A DNA stretch of 54,076 nt from Desulfotignum sp. Its GTDB lineage: Bacteria; Desulfobacterota; Desulfobacteria; Desulfobacterales; Desulfobacteraceae. The stretch's first letter is position 1; every line of letters starts with the position of its first letter. The position numbers and the translations under genes were made by a program. The stretch lies in NCBI GenBank assembly GCA_011390635.1, contig JAABSA010000025.1:1-54076 (forward strand). Direction: 5' to 3'. The notes under the pieces are model-generated. The model was not told where the DNA came from, did not search any database, and worked only from the letters and a program-made list of their open reading frames with translations. Shown here piece after piece: positions 43,143-54,076 of this stretch.

Positions 43143-43729
43143 TGAAAAAAAACAGATGGGGAAAAAAACATGTTACCATTTCAGGTATAGTTGTCACGAT
43201 TGTGACCATTGCCACTGCCACGGTATGGGCAGCGGCGGATGGAGAGGTCCACAACAACTGGCTGGAAATTGACACCTGGAAAACATTGAACTTTGCTGTT
43301 CTTGCCATTGCTCTGTTTTTGCTTGGCAGAAAACCGGTCAAAGCATTTTTTTCATCCCGCACAAAAGAGATCGCAGATGAAATAAGAGATCTGGAACAAA
43401 AAAAGGCGGATGCTGAAAAACAGCTGGCTGAATACCAGGCCAGGTTCAAAAACCTGGACCAGGAATCAAAACAGATCATTGAAGATTATATCAAACAGGG
43501 TGAAAAAGCAAAAGAACGCATTATTGCCCAGGCTGAAGCCCAGGCGGTGAAACTGGAAGATATGGCCAAGCGCAATATTGAACAGGAATTCAAAGCAGCC
43601 AGGTTACAACTTCAGCAGGATATTGCTGAAATTGCAATTGAAAAAGCCGAAACAGTCATTCGAGAATCCATTTCATCTGATGATCAGGATAAACTTGTTG
43701 ATGACTATTTGAAAAAGGTGGTGGCATAA
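43142..43729 (+). CDS. atpF: F-type ATP synthase subunit b (F0)
   Basis: The 195-residue protein has two hydrophobic stretches: an N-terminal one (about 10-30) that looks like a signal segment ending in AAADGEVH, then the membrane helix TLNFAVLAIALFLLG (about 48-62). A long coiled coil continues to the C-terminus. The extra N-terminal segment is seen in b subunits of related sulfate reducers. The ATG at 43142 is used; a TTG one codon earlier is possible. Its last base is shared with atpH. Confidence 0.93.
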   Translation: MKKNRWGKKHVTISGIVVTIVTIATATVWAAADGEVHNNWLEIDTWKTLNFAVLAIALFLLGRKPVKAFFSSRTKEIADEIRDLEQKKADAEKQLAEYQARFKNLDQESKQIIEDYIKQGEKAKERIIAQAEAQAVKLEDMAKRNIEQEFKAARLQLQQDIAEIAIEKAETVIRESISSDDQDKLVDDYLKKVVA

Positions 43730-44280
43730 TGAAAAATTTAGCAGTTTCCAGGCGTTATGCCAAAGCGTTGATTCTTATTGGACAGGAAGACGGTCAGGCT
43801 GAGCGGTATAATGAAGAATTGACAGCCATGGTGGATCTTTTTGATACACAGGAAGGTTTTGAAAAGGCATTGACCAATCCTCTGTACAATAAAAATGATC
43901 GCAAAAAAGTGTTGGAGGCCGTACTGGGTGCCACAGAACTGTCGGTTGTGATGAAATCATTTATGATGTTGTTGTTTGACAAGGGAAGAATTACCATCCT
44001 GCGGGATATCGCCTCTTATTATAATGACCTGGCTGATGAACTCAAAGGCATTGTCAAGGCCAGTATCACCTCTGCAACACAATTGTCTTCAGAAGCGGTG
44101 GAAAAAATCCGGGACGCATTTTCCAAAAAGGTCGGTAAAACAATTGTTCTGAATGTTGAACAGGATCCAAGTCTCATCGGCGGTGTCGTCACAAAAATCG
44201 GTGATCTTGTTCTGGATGGCAGCGTGAAAACTCAGCTGATCAATATGAGGGAAACTTTAAAAAAAGGTGAGAGTGTCTAA
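43729..44280 (+). CDS. atpH: F-type ATP synthase subunit delta
   Basis: The 183-residue OSCP/delta subunit opens with [11 protein letters not shown], its usual helical start, and ends with the conserved [22 protein letters not shown] stretch (LIGGVV and DGSV are diagnostic). It joins the peripheral stalk to the top of F1. It overlaps the flanking b and alpha genes by one base each. Confidence 0.96.
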   Translation: MKNLAVSRRYAKALILIGQEDGQAERYNEELTAMVDLFDTQEGFEKALTNPLYNKNDRKKVLEAVLGATELSVVMKSFMMLLFDKGRITILRDIASYYNDLADELKGIVKASITSATQLSSEAVEKIRDAFSKKVGKTIVLNVEQDPSLIGGVVTKIGDLVLDGSVKTQLINMRETLKKGESV

Positions 44281-45794
44281 TGGAAATTAAAGCAGCAGAA
44301 ATAAGCCAGATAATCAAAGATCAGATCAAAGGATTTGATGCCAAGGTTGATCTGAATGAGACCGGTGTCGTTCTTTCTGCGGGTGATGGTATCGCCCGTG
44401 TATATGGTTTGGAAAAAGTAAAAGCAATGGAACTGGTGGAATTTCCCGGCGGAATTCTGGGCCTTGCATTGAACCTTGAAGCCGATAATGTGGGGGTTGC
44501 CATCCTGGGAGATGACAAGGTCATCAAGGAAGGGGATGTGGTCAAACGGACAGAGCGTATCGCATCAGTACCCGTGGGTGAAGCCCTGCTGGGGCGTGTT
44601 GTGGGTACCACGGGAGATCCCATTGACGGCAAAGGTCCCATCAATTCCGATATCATGATGAATATGGAACTGGTGGCCCCGGGTGTTATTGCCAGAAAAT
44701 CCGTTCATGAACCCTGCTACACCGGTGCCAAGGCCATTGACGGCATGACGCCTGTGGGCCGGGGACAAAGAGAACTGATCATCGGTGACCGGCAGATCGG
44801 TAAAACCGCTGTAGCAGTGGATGCCATTATTGCCCAGAAAAATACCGATATGAAATGTATCTATGTTGCCTGCGGCCAGAAAAAATCCACTGTTGCCCAG
44901 GTGGTTGCCGCCCTGGAAGAACATGGTGCCATGGAATACACCACCGTGGTTGTGGCATCTGCTTCTGAGTCCGCTGCCATGCAGTACCTGGCACCCTATG
45001 CAGGCTGTGCCATGGGTGAATATTTCAGGGACAAGGGCGAGCATGCCCTTATTATTTATGATGATCTGTCCAAACAGGCGGTTGCCTACCGCCAGGTATC
45101 TTTGCTTTTAAGACGGCCGCCGGCACGTGAAGCCTATCCCGGTGATATTTTCTACAACCATTCCCGGCTTTTGGAGCGTTCTGCCAAATTGAGCGATGAA
45201 AAAGGTGCCGGTTCTCTGACTGCACTGCCGATTATTGAAACCCAGGAAGGTGATGTATCTGCATTTATTCCCACCAATGTTATCTCCATTACCGATGGTC
45301 AGATTTTTCTGGACAAAGACCTGTTCTTTGCCGGTGTCCGGCCGGCCATTGATGTCGGGCTTTCTGTATCCCGGGTTGGGGGCGCAGCCCAGGTAAAAGC
45401 CATGAAACAGGTGGCAGGCACCCTGCGTCTGGATCTGGCACAGTACCGTGAACTCGAAGCTTTTGCCGCATTTGGATCCGACCTTGATGCAGCCACCCAG
45501 AAACAGTTGACCCGGGGCGAGCGGCTGGTGGAACTGCTCAAACAACCCCAGTTCCAGCCGCTTCCCATGGAAAAAATGGTAACCGCCCTGTATGCCGGCA
45601 CCAAGGGATATATTGACAAATACCCCAAAGAAGCGGTTGCCAAATATGAAGAAGGACTTTATCCTTTTATTGAAAACCGGTTCCCTGAAATCTACCAAGG
45701 CCTGATAGAGAAAAAAGAAATTACCCAGGATATCGAATCCAAGCTCAAACAGGCACTGGAAGCCTATGATGAAGAATTCAAGGATACCCTCTAA
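44280..45794 (+). CDS. atpA: F-type ATP synthase subunit alpha
   Basis: The 504-residue subunit has the N-terminal crown domain, the Walker A loop [13 protein letters not shown] near residue 170, the visiting arginine in [15 protein letters not shown], and the closing [14 protein letters not shown] segment typical of alpha. It carries the non-catalytic nucleotide sites. The length is standard. A 69-base gap separates it from atpG. Confidence 0.98.
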   Translation: MEIKAAEISQIIKDQIKGFDAKVDLNETGVVLSAGDGIARVYGLEKVKAMELVEFPGGILGLALNLEADNVGVAILGDDKVIKEGDVVKRTERIASVPVGEALLGRVVGTTGDPIDGKGPINSDIMMNMELVAPGVIARKSVHEPCYTGAKAIDGMTPVGRGQRELIIGDRQIGKTAVAVDAIIAQKNTDMKCIYVACGQKKSTVAQVVAALEEHGAMEYTTVVVASASESAAMQYLAPYAGCAMGEYFRDKGEHALIIYDDLSKQAVAYRQVSLLLRRPPAREAYPGDIFYNHSRLLERSAKLSDEKGAGSLTALPIIETQEGDVSAFIPTNVISITDGQIFLDKDLFFAGVRPAIDVGLSVSRVGGAAQVKAMKQVAGTLRLDLAQYRELEAFAAFGSDLDAATQKQLTRGERLVELLKQPQFQPLPMEKMVTALYAGTKGYIDKYPKEAVAKYEEGLYPFIENRFPEIYQGLIEKKEITQDIESKLKQALEAYDEEFKDTL

Positions 45795-45863
45795 ACACCT
45801 TGGGGTGTTATTGGGTCAGGCAACAAAATTTTTCACCAACACCAGGCTTGAAAGGTAGATAAA

Positions 45864-46757
45864 ATGGCAACATTAAAAGAAGTAAAATCAAAGATCGGCA
45901 GTGTCAAAAAGACAAAGCAGATCACCTCTGCCATGAAAATGGTTGCCACTTCAAGATTGCGCGGTTGTCAGAACAATATGGAGCAGTTTAAACCATATGC
46001 TTCCAAATTTGCTGAAGTTCTGGGCAGTATTGCCGGTAAATCCAGCTCGGATGCAAGTCCTCTGCTGGTTCCCCGCGAAGAAGTCAAAAAAGTGGTACTG
46101 GTTCTTTGTACATCCGACAGAGGACTGTGTGGCGGATTTAACATCAATCTGATTGAAAAAGCCAGAAAATTCATCCAATCTGAACTGCAGGGAAAAGAGG
46201 TCTCTTTCTTTTGCTTTGGAAAAAAAGGCAGGGACTGGGTTAAAAAATCTCCCCATACCCTTGATGCGCAATTTTTGGATGTGGTAGGTGGCAAGATCGG
46301 GTTTTCCCTTGCATCCACACCGGGACAGCAGCTGATAGACAGTTTCCTTGAAGAATCTGTTGATGAAGTATATGTGATTTATTCCGAGTTCCAGACCATG
46401 GCCAGACAGGAACCCAGGGTGAAACAAATACTGCCTATCTCGTCCCTGGCAGATGTGGTGGAGGAAAAGCCGGCTGCGGCAGATGGCGCCTTTCTTCCGG
46501 AACATATCTGTGAACCGTCATCTGACGTACTTTTAGGAGAAATGCTGCCCAGAAATGTGTTCATCCAGATATATGATGCACTGCTCCAGACCTCCACCAG
46601 CGAACATGCCGCCCGTATGCGGGCCATGGAAAATGCCACAAAAGCCTGCGAAGACATGGTGGCAGAACTCCAGGGGATTTACAACAAGACCCGGCAGGCC
46701 GGCATTACAGCAGACCTCATGGATATTGTCGGTGGTGCTGAAGCACTCAGGGGATAA
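45864..46757 (+). CDS. atpG: F-type ATP synthase subunit gamma
   Basis: The 297-residue rotor shaft subunit has the N-terminal helix KSKIGSVKKTKQITSAMKMVA and the C-terminal helix ending ARMRAMENATKACEDM, both of which enter the F1 ring. The central LCTSDRGLCGGFNIN stretch is diagnostic. The ribosome site before 45864 is weak (AAAGGTAG). Confidence 0.98.
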   Translation: MATLKEVKSKIGSVKKTKQITSAMKMVATSRLRGCQNNMEQFKPYASKFAEVLGSIAGKSSSDASPLLVPREEVKKVVLVLCTSDRGLCGGFNINLIEKARKFIQSELQGKEVSFFCFGKKGRDWVKKSPHTLDAQFLDVVGGKIGFSLASTPGQQLIDSFLEESVDEVYVIYSEFQTMARQEPRVKQILPISSLADVVEEKPAAADGAFLPEHICEPSSDVLLGEMLPRNVFIQIYDALLQTSTSEHAARMRAMENATKACEDMVAELQGIYNKTRQAGITADLMDIVGGAEALRG

Positions 46758-46809
46758 TACGTCACACAATAGCAAAAGATATGCAAAAATATGTAAACAG
46801 CTTTATTAG

Positions 46810-48225
<1,416 letters not shown>

Positions 48226-48242
48226 GTATTCGGAGGAAAATC

Positions 48243-48653
48243 ATGGCCGAAAAACTGTTTCTTGAAGTGGTGACACCACAAAAAGCGGTTGTCAGCGAAC
48301 CGGTTGACAGTGTTGTGGCACCAGGCTCGGAAGGTGAATTTGGTGCCCTCAAAGGGCATACGCCTTTTTTAACATCCCTGAAGCTGGGAACGCTCCGGTA
48401 TACTGATACCCAGGGAAAAGAGCGGCAACTGTTCGTCAACGGCGGGTTTGCAGAAGTTCTGCCGGATAAGGTGACCATTCTGGCAGAATCTGCCGAACGT
48501 GACAGCGACATTGATATTGCCAGAGCACATGCTGCAAAGGAGCGGGCTGAACAGCGCCTGGCCACCCGTGCTGCCGGTATTGATCTTTTGCGGGCTGAAA
48601 TGGCATTGCGGCGGGCCGTGCACAGACTTAATATCGCATCAGTACGCAAATAA
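48243..48653 (+). CDS. atpC: F-type ATP synthase subunit epsilon
   Basis: The 136-residue subunit has the N-terminal beta-sandwich with [19 protein letters not shown], typical of the family, and a C-terminal helical pair ([13 protein letters not shown] and onward) that can inhibit ATP hydrolysis. CGGAGG lies eight bases before the ATG. It ends the operon and is followed by a strong terminator. Confidence 0.97.
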   Translation: MAEKLFLEVVTPQKAVVSEPVDSVVAPGSEGEFGALKGHTPFLTSLKLGTLRYTDTQGKERQLFVNGGFAEVLPDKVTILAESAERDSDIDIARAHAAKERAEQRLATRAAGIDLLRAEMALRRAVHRLNIASVRK

Positions 48654-48699
48654 TGCGGTTAACTTTTTACAGATAGTTTTTTAATTGTAAATTTGCTTT

Positions 48700-48736
48700 A
48701 AAAAAGGGTGCACCCATGAGGGATGCACCCTTTTTT
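48700..48736 (+). terminator. Rho-independent terminator of the ATP synthase operon
   Basis: The arms 48700-48712 (AAAAAAGGGTGCA) and 48724-48736 (TGCACCCTTTTTT) pair perfectly around a short loop that extends the stem by CCC/GGG. The second arm ends in six T. The symmetry of the A and T tracts means it could also work on the minus strand. Confidence 0.9.
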
Positions 48737-48776
48737 ACTGGCAGATAATTTAGCCGGACAAACAAAGGAAATCAAA

Positions 48777-49529
48777 ATGGATGCGTTGAGTGTGATTATT
48801 CTGGCTGCCGGAAAGGGAACCAGGATGAAATCAGACCTGCCCAAAGTGCTTCACAAGGTAGCAGGCAAAAGCATGGTGCACTATGTTATTGCCAGTGCCA
48901 TGCACCTGACCCGGGACCATATCCATGTGGTTGTGGGACACCAGGCGCAAAAGGTGGAAAAGGACGTGGCAGTCCATTTCAATGTGCACTTTTGCCTGCA
49001 GCAGGCGCTTTTGGGAACCGGTGATGCCGTAAAATCTGCATTGCCGGACCTGGCAGCCCATATCCGGGATGTGGTGGTACTGTGTGGTGATGTGCCACTG
49101 ATACAACCCCGGACCCTTGTTGATCTGGTGCATGCCCATCAAACCAGTGGTGCTGTGGTAACGCTTCTGGCTGCGGATCTTGAAAACCCATCGGGATACG
49201 GCCGGATTATCCAGGATAAAAACAAGAATGTGGTGGCCATTCGAGAAGAGGCTGATGCAAGTGTTGTTGAAAAAACAATCCAGCGTATCAATACGGGTAT
49301 CTATTGTTTTAACCGCAATTTTTTATCCCGGGCAGTGGACATGCTGCAGCCAGACAACCGCCAGGGGGAATACTATCTTACCGATGTGGTGGATATTGCT
49401 GTGAAACAAAACGAAAAAATTGCTGTGAAAACGCTGGCGGATCCTCGCCAGATTATGGGTGTCAACACCCTGGACGACCTTGAAAAGGCCCGGCAGTTGA
49501 TTGGGCAAATGGAAAATGAATTGCCTTGA
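48777..49529 (+). CDS. Stand-alone GlmU-type N-acetylglucosamine-1-phosphate uridyltransferase domain
   Basis: The 250 residues match the N-terminal pyrophosphorylase half of GlmU: LAAGKGTRMKSDLPKVLHKVAGK (LAAGKGTRM is the nucleotide loop), QQALLGTGDAV, LCGDVPL with the metal-binding Asp, NPSGYGRII, REEADAS, INTGIY and GEYYLTD. The left-handed beta-helix acetyltransferase half (about 200 residues in GlmU) is absent, and the frame ends naturally. It should make UDP-GlcNAc from GlcNAc-1-phosphate; the acetyl transfer would need another protein. The ATG at 48777 follows AAAGGAAATC. Confidence 0.88.
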   Translation: MDALSVIILAAGKGTRMKSDLPKVLHKVAGKSMVHYVIASAMHLTRDHIHVVVGHQAQKVEKDVAVHFNVHFCLQQALLGTGDAVKSALPDLAAHIRDVVVLCGDVPLIQPRTLVDLVHAHQTSGAVVTLLAADLENPSGYGRIIQDKNKNVVAIREEADASVVEKTIQRINTGIYCFNRNFLSRAVDMLQPDNRQGEYYLTDVVDIAVKQNEKIAVKTLADPRQIMGVNTLDDLEKARQLIGQMENELP

Positions 49530-49555
49530 CTTTGCCAAAAGTTTTGATCTATACT
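49526..49555 (+). promoter_or_regulatory. Promoter of the zapB-zapA-6S RNA unit
   Basis: TTGACT (49526-49531) and TATACT (49550-49555) are 18 bases apart, in the 54-base gap before the first ATG at 49584. It is one of the clearest sigma70-type signals in the window. Confidence 0.65.
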
Positions 49556-49583
49556 GAACCCCAATAAAATATTTTGTGAGATT

Positions 49584-49838
49584 ATGAAATTGGGTAATGA
49601 TTCAGTTAAGAACAAGTTTGATGATATCAGCAATAAAGTGGATGGATTGATTGCACTCTGTCAGGCACTTCGATCGGAAAACCAGGGTTTGCTTTCACGA
49701 ATAAAAGAGTTGGAAACAGACCTGGAAAAAAAGAACCAGGCAGCAGAAATGTTTTCAGAACAAGAAGCGTTGATTCAATCAAGAATTGACGCACTTCTGA
49801 CAAAACTGGACAGTTTTACACGGTCAGAAAAAACCTGA
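49584..49838 (+). CDS. Small coiled-coil protein, ZapB-like
   Basis: The 84-residue protein is nearly all alpha-helical coiled coil, with heptads from about residue 8 to 75 (IALCQALRSENQGLLSRIKEL and onward). Its size and its place directly before zapA are those of ZapB-like division factors, which bundle with ZapA at the Z ring. Sequence identity alone would not settle this, since any short coiled coil looks similar. Confidence 0.7.
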   Translation: MKLGNDSVKNKFDDISNKVDGLIALCQALRSENQGLLSRIKELETDLEKKNQAAEMFSEQEALIQSRIDALLTKLDSFTRSEKT

Positions 49839-49880
49839 TCACATGTGTGATCGAACCACTGTTTCGATAAAGGGATTTCA

Positions 49881-50174
49881 TTGGATGAAATTATCAAAAT
49901 TGATCTTTTTGGGGAAGAATTTAGATTCAAGCCTGATGGTCAGGTTACTAATCCGGAAAAGGTTGCACAATATTTAACCGATTATATTCAGGAGGCAGAA
50001 GGGATGTTCCAGAGCAAAAGCTCAGAGCGAAACAAGATGGCCATTCTGCTTCTGGCTGCCATGAACCTGTCAAAGGATTTTCATGAGCTGAAACTGCAAC
50101 ATTCGGAATTTGAAAGAGATGTTGAAAGAAGAATGTCATCTCTGGTACGAAAAATTGATAAAGGACTTGAATGA
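49881..50174 (+). CDS. zapA: Cell division protein ZapA
   Basis: The 97-residue protein shows the ZapA pattern: an N-terminal strand pair (IIKIDLFGEEFRFK), PEKVAQYLTDYIQEAEG, then a long helix (RNKMAILLLAAMNLSKDFHEL) and coiled coil. It cross-links FtsZ filaments. The start is TTG at 49881 with AAGGGA upstream; the nearby ATG at 49885 is out of frame. It is followed by 6S RNA, a common neighbour of zapA. Confidence 0.87.
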   Translation: MDEIIKIDLFGEEFRFKPDGQVTNPEKVAQYLTDYIQEAEGMFQSKSSERNKMAILLLAAMNLSKDFHELKLQHSEFERDVERRMSSLVRKIDKGLE

Positions 50175-50201
50175 ACGACAGTAGCGTTGTGATCAAACAA
50201 C

Positions 50202-50388
50202 AACCCCTGCAATGTGCGTGATTGTATGATAGACTTTGTCCTAACACATACTAAAAAGGGAATTCACCCTGATACTGGTGAGCAGGTTCCTCGTTAGCAA
50301 GGAAAAGCCTGAAGGTATTATCTGAATGCCCACTTTTGAACCAATGGTTCAAAGCCCTAAACGCAACACGGCAATCTGTGGGGGTAAC
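50202..50388 (+). ncRNA. ssrS: 6S RNA
   Basis: The 349-base gap between zapA and rny contains a 6S RNA-like sequence. The best mark is TTGAACCAATGGTTCAAAG at 50335-50353, nearly the same as the TTGAACCAAGGGTTCAAGG hairpin of E. coli 6S RNA, followed by a matching stretch (ACGCAACACGGCAATCTGTGG). ACCCC near the 5' end and GGGGT near the 3' end can close the long stem. The length of about 187 is close to the usual 184. Ends are approximate. 6S RNA binds the sigma70 holoenzyme in stationary phase. The rest of the gap, to 50523, shows only a small hairpin near 50467-50489. Confidence 0.85.
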
Positions 50389-50523
50389 TGTCTTTTGTAA
50401 CAGGTACTTTTCAAAACCCAACCCCGCTTTTACATCATTATTCCATTCCATAATTTGTATCGAAGTTGCACAACCGCCTTTTGGCGTGTTGCTAATACCA
50501 TATGTTTGAAGGAGACTTGTTGA

Positions 50524-52083
50524 ATGGAAACCGTACTCTCATTGATAATTGTTGTGTTGCTGGGATTGGGAGTCATTGTCTTTTTTGTGCGCAAAAAAAA
50601 GATTTCTCAGGAAAATCTGAATATTGAAGCGGAACAAAAACGCATTATAGAAGAAGCGGAAAGAAAAGCGGATACCCTTTTAAAAGAAGCCAGGCTGGAA
50701 GCAAAATCCCGGCTTCTGGAAATGAAAAGCAGTTTTGATGCAGAAACCCAGGAAACCCGTGAGGAATTGAAAAAAGAGGCCAGACGGCTTTCCAAAAAAA
50801 GTGAAAAACTGGACCAGACAGAAGACACGCTTGGAAAAAGGGAAACCACCCTCCAGATAAAGGAAGTCGAGATTCATACGAAGCTTGATGCAGTTGCCCA
50901 GACAGAAGAATATTACAATACCCTGGTGGAAGAAACAAAAAAGGAACTGGAAAAAGTATCCGGTTTGACCCTGGAGCAGGCCAGGTCCCTGCTGCTCAAG
51001 GCCATGGAAGAAGAAGCCAGGCATGAAGGGGCCGCCCTTGTCAAAAAGATCAACAATGAGGCCAGAGAACAGGCAGACAAAGAAGCCAAAAAAATCATTT
51101 CCACTGCCATACAGCGGTATGCCGGTGAGTATGTGGCAGAAAAAACCGTGTCCGTCGTGCATTTGCCCGGAGATGAAATGAAAGGCCGGATCATCGGCAG
51201 AGAAGGAAGAAATATCCGGGCTCTGGAAGCCGCCACAGGCATAGATCTCATCATTGATGACACCCCCGAGGCGGTCATACTTTCAGGATTCAATCCGATT
51301 CGGAGGGAAGTGGCAAGACTTTCTCTGGAAAAACTTATTTCCGATGGCAGGATCCATCCGGCCAGAATCGAGGATGTTGTGGAACAAGCTTCCCAGGAAG
51401 TGGAACAGACCATTAAGGAAGCAGGTGAACAGGCTGCCTTTGACCTGGGGGTCCATGGGATCAACCCGGAGTTGATCAAGGTGCTGGGGAAGCTCAAATT
51501 CAGAACATCCTATGCCCAGAATGTGCTGCAGCATTCATTCGAGGTGGCATTTCTGGCCGGTACCATTGCCGCGGAATTGAATTTGGACATCAAACTGGCA
51601 AAGCGCATGGGTCTGCTCCATGATATCGGCAAGGCGGTAGACCATGAAGTGGATGGTGCACATGCCATCATCGGGGCCAAACTGGCAAAAAAATACGGGG
51701 AAATTGATTCAGTGGTTAATGCCATTGCCGCTCACCATGAAGACCAGGCGCCCACATCGGTGTATGATTATATTGTCCAGGCAGCTGATGCCCTGTCCGG
51801 GGCACGTCCGGGCGCCAGAAAAGAAAGTATGGAAAATTATATCAAACGCCTTGAGGACCTGGAAAATATTGCCAATGCCTTTGACGGGGTGGTCAACACC
51901 TACGCTATTCAGGCCGGCCGTGAAATCCGTGTGATCACCGAAAGCGAGAAAATCAGTGATGATGATGCCACGATTCTGTCCAGGGAAATTGCCCGTCAGA
52001 TAGAAGAGAACCTGACCTTTCCGGGCCAGGTCAAAGTGGTGGTGATAAGAGAAACCAGGGCGGTTGAATATACCAAAAAATAG
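50524..52083 (+). CDS. rny: Ribonuclease Y
   Basis: The 519-residue protein has an N-terminal membrane helix (about 4-21), a coiled coil to about residue 190, a KH domain ([21 protein letters not shown]) and an HD domain with [18 protein letters not shown]. It is a membrane-bound endoribonuclease that starts mRNA decay. The strong GAAGGAG site is seven to eight bases before the ATG. The next gene, tyrS, follows after 15 bases. Confidence 0.97.
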   Translation: METVLSLIIVVLLGLGVIVFFVRKKKISQENLNIEAEQKRIIEEAERKADTLLKEARLEAKSRLLEMKSSFDAETQETREELKKEARRLSKKSEKLDQTEDTLGKRETTLQIKEVEIHTKLDAVAQTEEYYNTLVEETKKELEKVSGLTLEQARSLLLKAMEEEARHEGAALVKKINNEAREQADKEAKKIISTAIQRYAGEYVAEKTVSVVHLPGDEMKGRIIGREGRNIRALEAATGIDLIIDDTPEAVILSGFNPIRREVARLSLEKLISDGRIHPARIEDVVEQASQEVEQTIKEAGEQAAFDLGVHGINPELIKVLGKLKFRTSYAQNVLQHSFEVAFLAGTIAAELNLDIKLAKRMGLLHDIGKAVDHEVDGAHAIIGAKLAKKYGEIDSVVNAIAAHHEDQAPTSVYDYIVQAADALSGARPGARKESMENYIKRLEDLENIANAFDGVVNTYAIQAGREIRVITESEKISDDDATILSREIARQIEENLTFPGQVKVVVIRETRAVEYTKK

Positions 52084-52098
52084 CAGGAACTTGTATTC

Positions 52099-53385
52099 AT
52101 GAATGTTTTATCGGTCTTGAGAGAACGGGGTTTTATTGATGCGGTGACCCATACACAGGAATTGGAAACATACCTGGAAAACAATCGGGCAACCTGTTAT
52201 ATCGGGTTTGATCCCACCGCTTCCAGTCTTCATGTGGGCAGTCTTGTGTGCATCATGGCCCTGGCCCACATGCAGCGGGCGGGCCATCGCCCCATCGGTC
52301 TTGTAGGGGGCGGCACCGGTCTCATAGGCGATCCATCGGGAAAAACTGAAATGCGGCAGATCATCACCCAGGAGCAAATTGATGAGAACAAGGCCGGGAT
52401 TCAGGCCCAGCTCTCCAGATTCATCGATTTTGACCACGGTCGCGCCCTGATGCTGGACAATGCCCAGTGGCTGACCAAATTGGAATATATTCCCTTTTTG
52501 CGTGATATCGGTCGGCATTTTTCCATCAACCGCATGATAAAGGCTGAAAGTTACAAGGCCCGCATGGAATCAGAAGAGGGCCTGACCTTTATCGAATTCA
52601 ATTATATGCTGCTCCAGGCGTATGATTTCATGGAGCTGGCAAAAATCCATGACTGCTTTCTCCAGATGGGGGGCAGTGACCAGTGGGGCAATATTGTGGC
52701 CGGCATTGATTTGATCCGAAGAACCCTCGGCAAACAGGCCTTTGGTATCACCTTCCCTTTGATAACAACTGCTTCTGGAATCAAGATGGGGAAAACCCAT
52801 AAAGGAGCCGTATGGCTTGATCCGGACCGGTTTTCTCCCTATGAATATTATCAGTTCTGGGTAAATTGTGATGATGCGGATGTGGGACGGTTTCTGGCCT
52901 TGTTTACCTTTTTGCCCATGCCTGAAATTGAACAGGTCAAACATCTTTCAGGTGCAAACCTGAACAAGGCAAAAACCATTTTGGCCTATGAAGCCACAAA
53001 GATAGCCCATGGCGAAGCTGCGGCCCGCAATGCGCTGAAAGCTGCGGCATCGGTATTTGGCTGCATTGATGTGCCAAACGATCTGCTGCCCGGGGCAACC
53101 ATTCCCAGAGGCGTGCATTCTCCTGCCTCGGATGAATCTGTTCCTGCTACCCATCTTGCCAGAAATGGATTCGTGGATAAAGCCCTGGTGGTGGACCTGT
53201 TTACCCAGACCGGATTGTGTGCATCCAAATCCGATGCCAGACGTCTGGTCAAGCAGGGAGGGGCTTATATTAACGGAAACAGGGTATCAGTCATTGACAA
53301 GGTGGTCTCGTCAAATGACCTGGATCAGGGAGAAATACTGCTCCGGGCCGGGAAAAAAAAATACCATAAAATTATTTTGGATTGA
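52099..53385 (+). CDS. tyrS: Tyrosyl-tRNA synthetase
   Basis: The 428-residue class I synthetase has the HIGH variant PTASSLHVGSLV near residue 46, GGGTGLIGDPSGK, the KMSKS variant KMGKTHKGAVW near residue 231 and a C-terminal S4 RNA-binding domain (ARRLVKQGGAYING). This places it in the TyrRS group found in most bacteria. It is followed by the rrn promoter on the same strand; no separate terminator was seen in the gap. Confidence 0.97.
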   Translation: MNVLSVLRERGFIDAVTHTQELETYLENNRATCYIGFDPTASSLHVGSLVCIMALAHMQRAGHRPIGLVGGGTGLIGDPSGKTEMRQIITQEQIDENKAGIQAQLSRFIDFDHGRALMLDNAQWLTKLEYIPFLRDIGRHFSINRMIKAESYKARMESEEGLTFIEFNYMLLQAYDFMELAKIHDCFLQMGGSDQWGNIVAGIDLIRRTLGKQAFGITFPLITTASGIKMGKTHKGAVWLDPDRFSPYEYYQFWVNCDDADVGRFLALFTFLPMPEIEQVKHLSGANLNKAKTILAYEATKIAHGEAAARNALKAAASVFGCIDVPNDLLPGATIPRGVHSPASDESVPATHLARNGFVDKALVVDLFTQTGLCASKSDARRLVKQGGAYINGNRVSVIDKVVSSNDLDQGEILLRAGKKKYHKIILD

Positions 53386-53398
53386 TTTTAAAAAAGGT

Positions 53399-53427
53399 TT
53401 GACAAAGCCAGAAGCTATGTGTATATT
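53399..53427 (+). promoter_or_regulatory. rrn promoter
   Basis: TTGACA (53399-53404) and TATATT (53422-53427) are 17 bases apart, about 150 bases before the 16S start. It begins only 14 bases after the tyrS stop. Confidence 0.8.
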
Positions 53428-53485
53428 AGCCAGGTTTTTCGGTCACAGAAAAAATGACTGTTAGAGACAAGTTTTGCCAAATGTT

Positions 53486-53498
53486 TGATCTTTGAAAA
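53486..53498 (+). promoter_or_regulatory. boxA-like antitermination element in the rrn leader
   Basis: TGATCTTTGAAAA matches the E. coli rrn boxA TGCTCTTTAACAA at 10 of 13 positions and lies between the promoter and 16S rRNA, where boxA is expected for NusB/NusE loading. Confidence 0.6.
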
Positions 53499-53577
53499 TT
53501 GGTCAGTGATAAGTTTGAAGCGGGTCTTAAACAAGACCTTAAAGAGTTTTTAGAAGACTTATGAAGATAAGTCAAGG

Positions 53578-54076
<499 letters not shown>

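Noticed and set aside
50251-50451. 66-residue open frame on the minus strand between zapA and rny
   Set aside because: It lies antisense to the 6S RNA, has no ribosome site, and its apparent coding follows from the RNA stem sequences.

Overview
The window reads as a chromosomal segment of a Gram-negative sulfate-reducing-type bacterium, most likely a Desulfobacterota member of the Desulfobacteraceae kind (Desulfotignum/Desulfobacter-like). This rests on the start of the 16S rRNA, the F-type ATP synthase operon with split b'/b subunits but no a/c genes, the zapB-zapA-6S RNA arrangement, and the many PAS histidine kinases and stand-alone receivers. No database search was possible, so the placement is inference. 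No insertion sequence, prophage or CRISPR array was seen.

Layout. (1) 1-7.0 kb: the 3' part of a cusA-like metal efflux pump with a His/Met-rich periplasmic protein, an alpha/beta hydrolase, arfB (ribosome rescue), a sugar isomerase-like TIM barrel and a convergent hybrid histidine kinase. (2) 7.1-7.3 kb: tRNA-Pro(GGG) with promoter and terminator. (3) 7.4-24.1 kb: a PilZ protein, then a long same-strand run. It holds an NhaD/ArsB-type antiporter, a PAS kinase with a Rossmann-like N-terminus, a receiver-PAS-kinase, two stand-alone receivers, a tandem universal stress protein, an Mrp/Mbh-type multisubunit cation antiporter (E, F, G, an MbhD-like subunit, an MbhE-MrpB fusion, C, D, two further D/NuoL-like subunits and two small membrane proteins), and two proteins with degenerate cyclic-nucleotide-binding folds. 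(4) 24.2-32.6 kb, minus strand: receiver, sensor kinase, a kinase-like protein with a broken ATP-binding domain, receiver, then a DASS transporter with altered SNT motifs, a CBS protein, TrkA and TrkH. (5) 32.8-37 kb: a U32 peptidase-family protein, a long intergenic inverted repeat, an LD-carboxypeptidase and a serine hydrolase. (6) 37.1-42.5 kb: mreB-mreC-mreD-mrdA-rodA, the rod-shape elongasome. (7) 42.7-48.7 kb: ATP synthase b', b, delta, alpha, gamma, beta, epsilon, with a clear terminator. (8) 48.8-53.4 kb: a GlmU-type uridyltransferase domain alone, zapB, zapA, 6S RNA, rny and tyrS. (9) 53.4 kb to the end: rrn promoter, boxA-like element and the first ~500 bases of 16S rRNA.

How the parts fit. 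Regions 3 and 4 form one ~25 kb block that joins Na+/H+ antiport, K+ uptake and organic/inorganic anion transport to an unusual concentration of phosphorelay parts: three complete kinases, one receiver fused to a kinase, four receivers without output domains, and one ChpT/Spo0B-like degenerate kinase. No DNA-binding output domain is encoded in it. The best reading is a membrane-energy and ion-homeostasis system controlled by protein-protein phosphosignalling. It is the strongest candidate here for an undescribed system. Regions 6-9 are conventional housekeeping genes, with several small regulatory features noted below.
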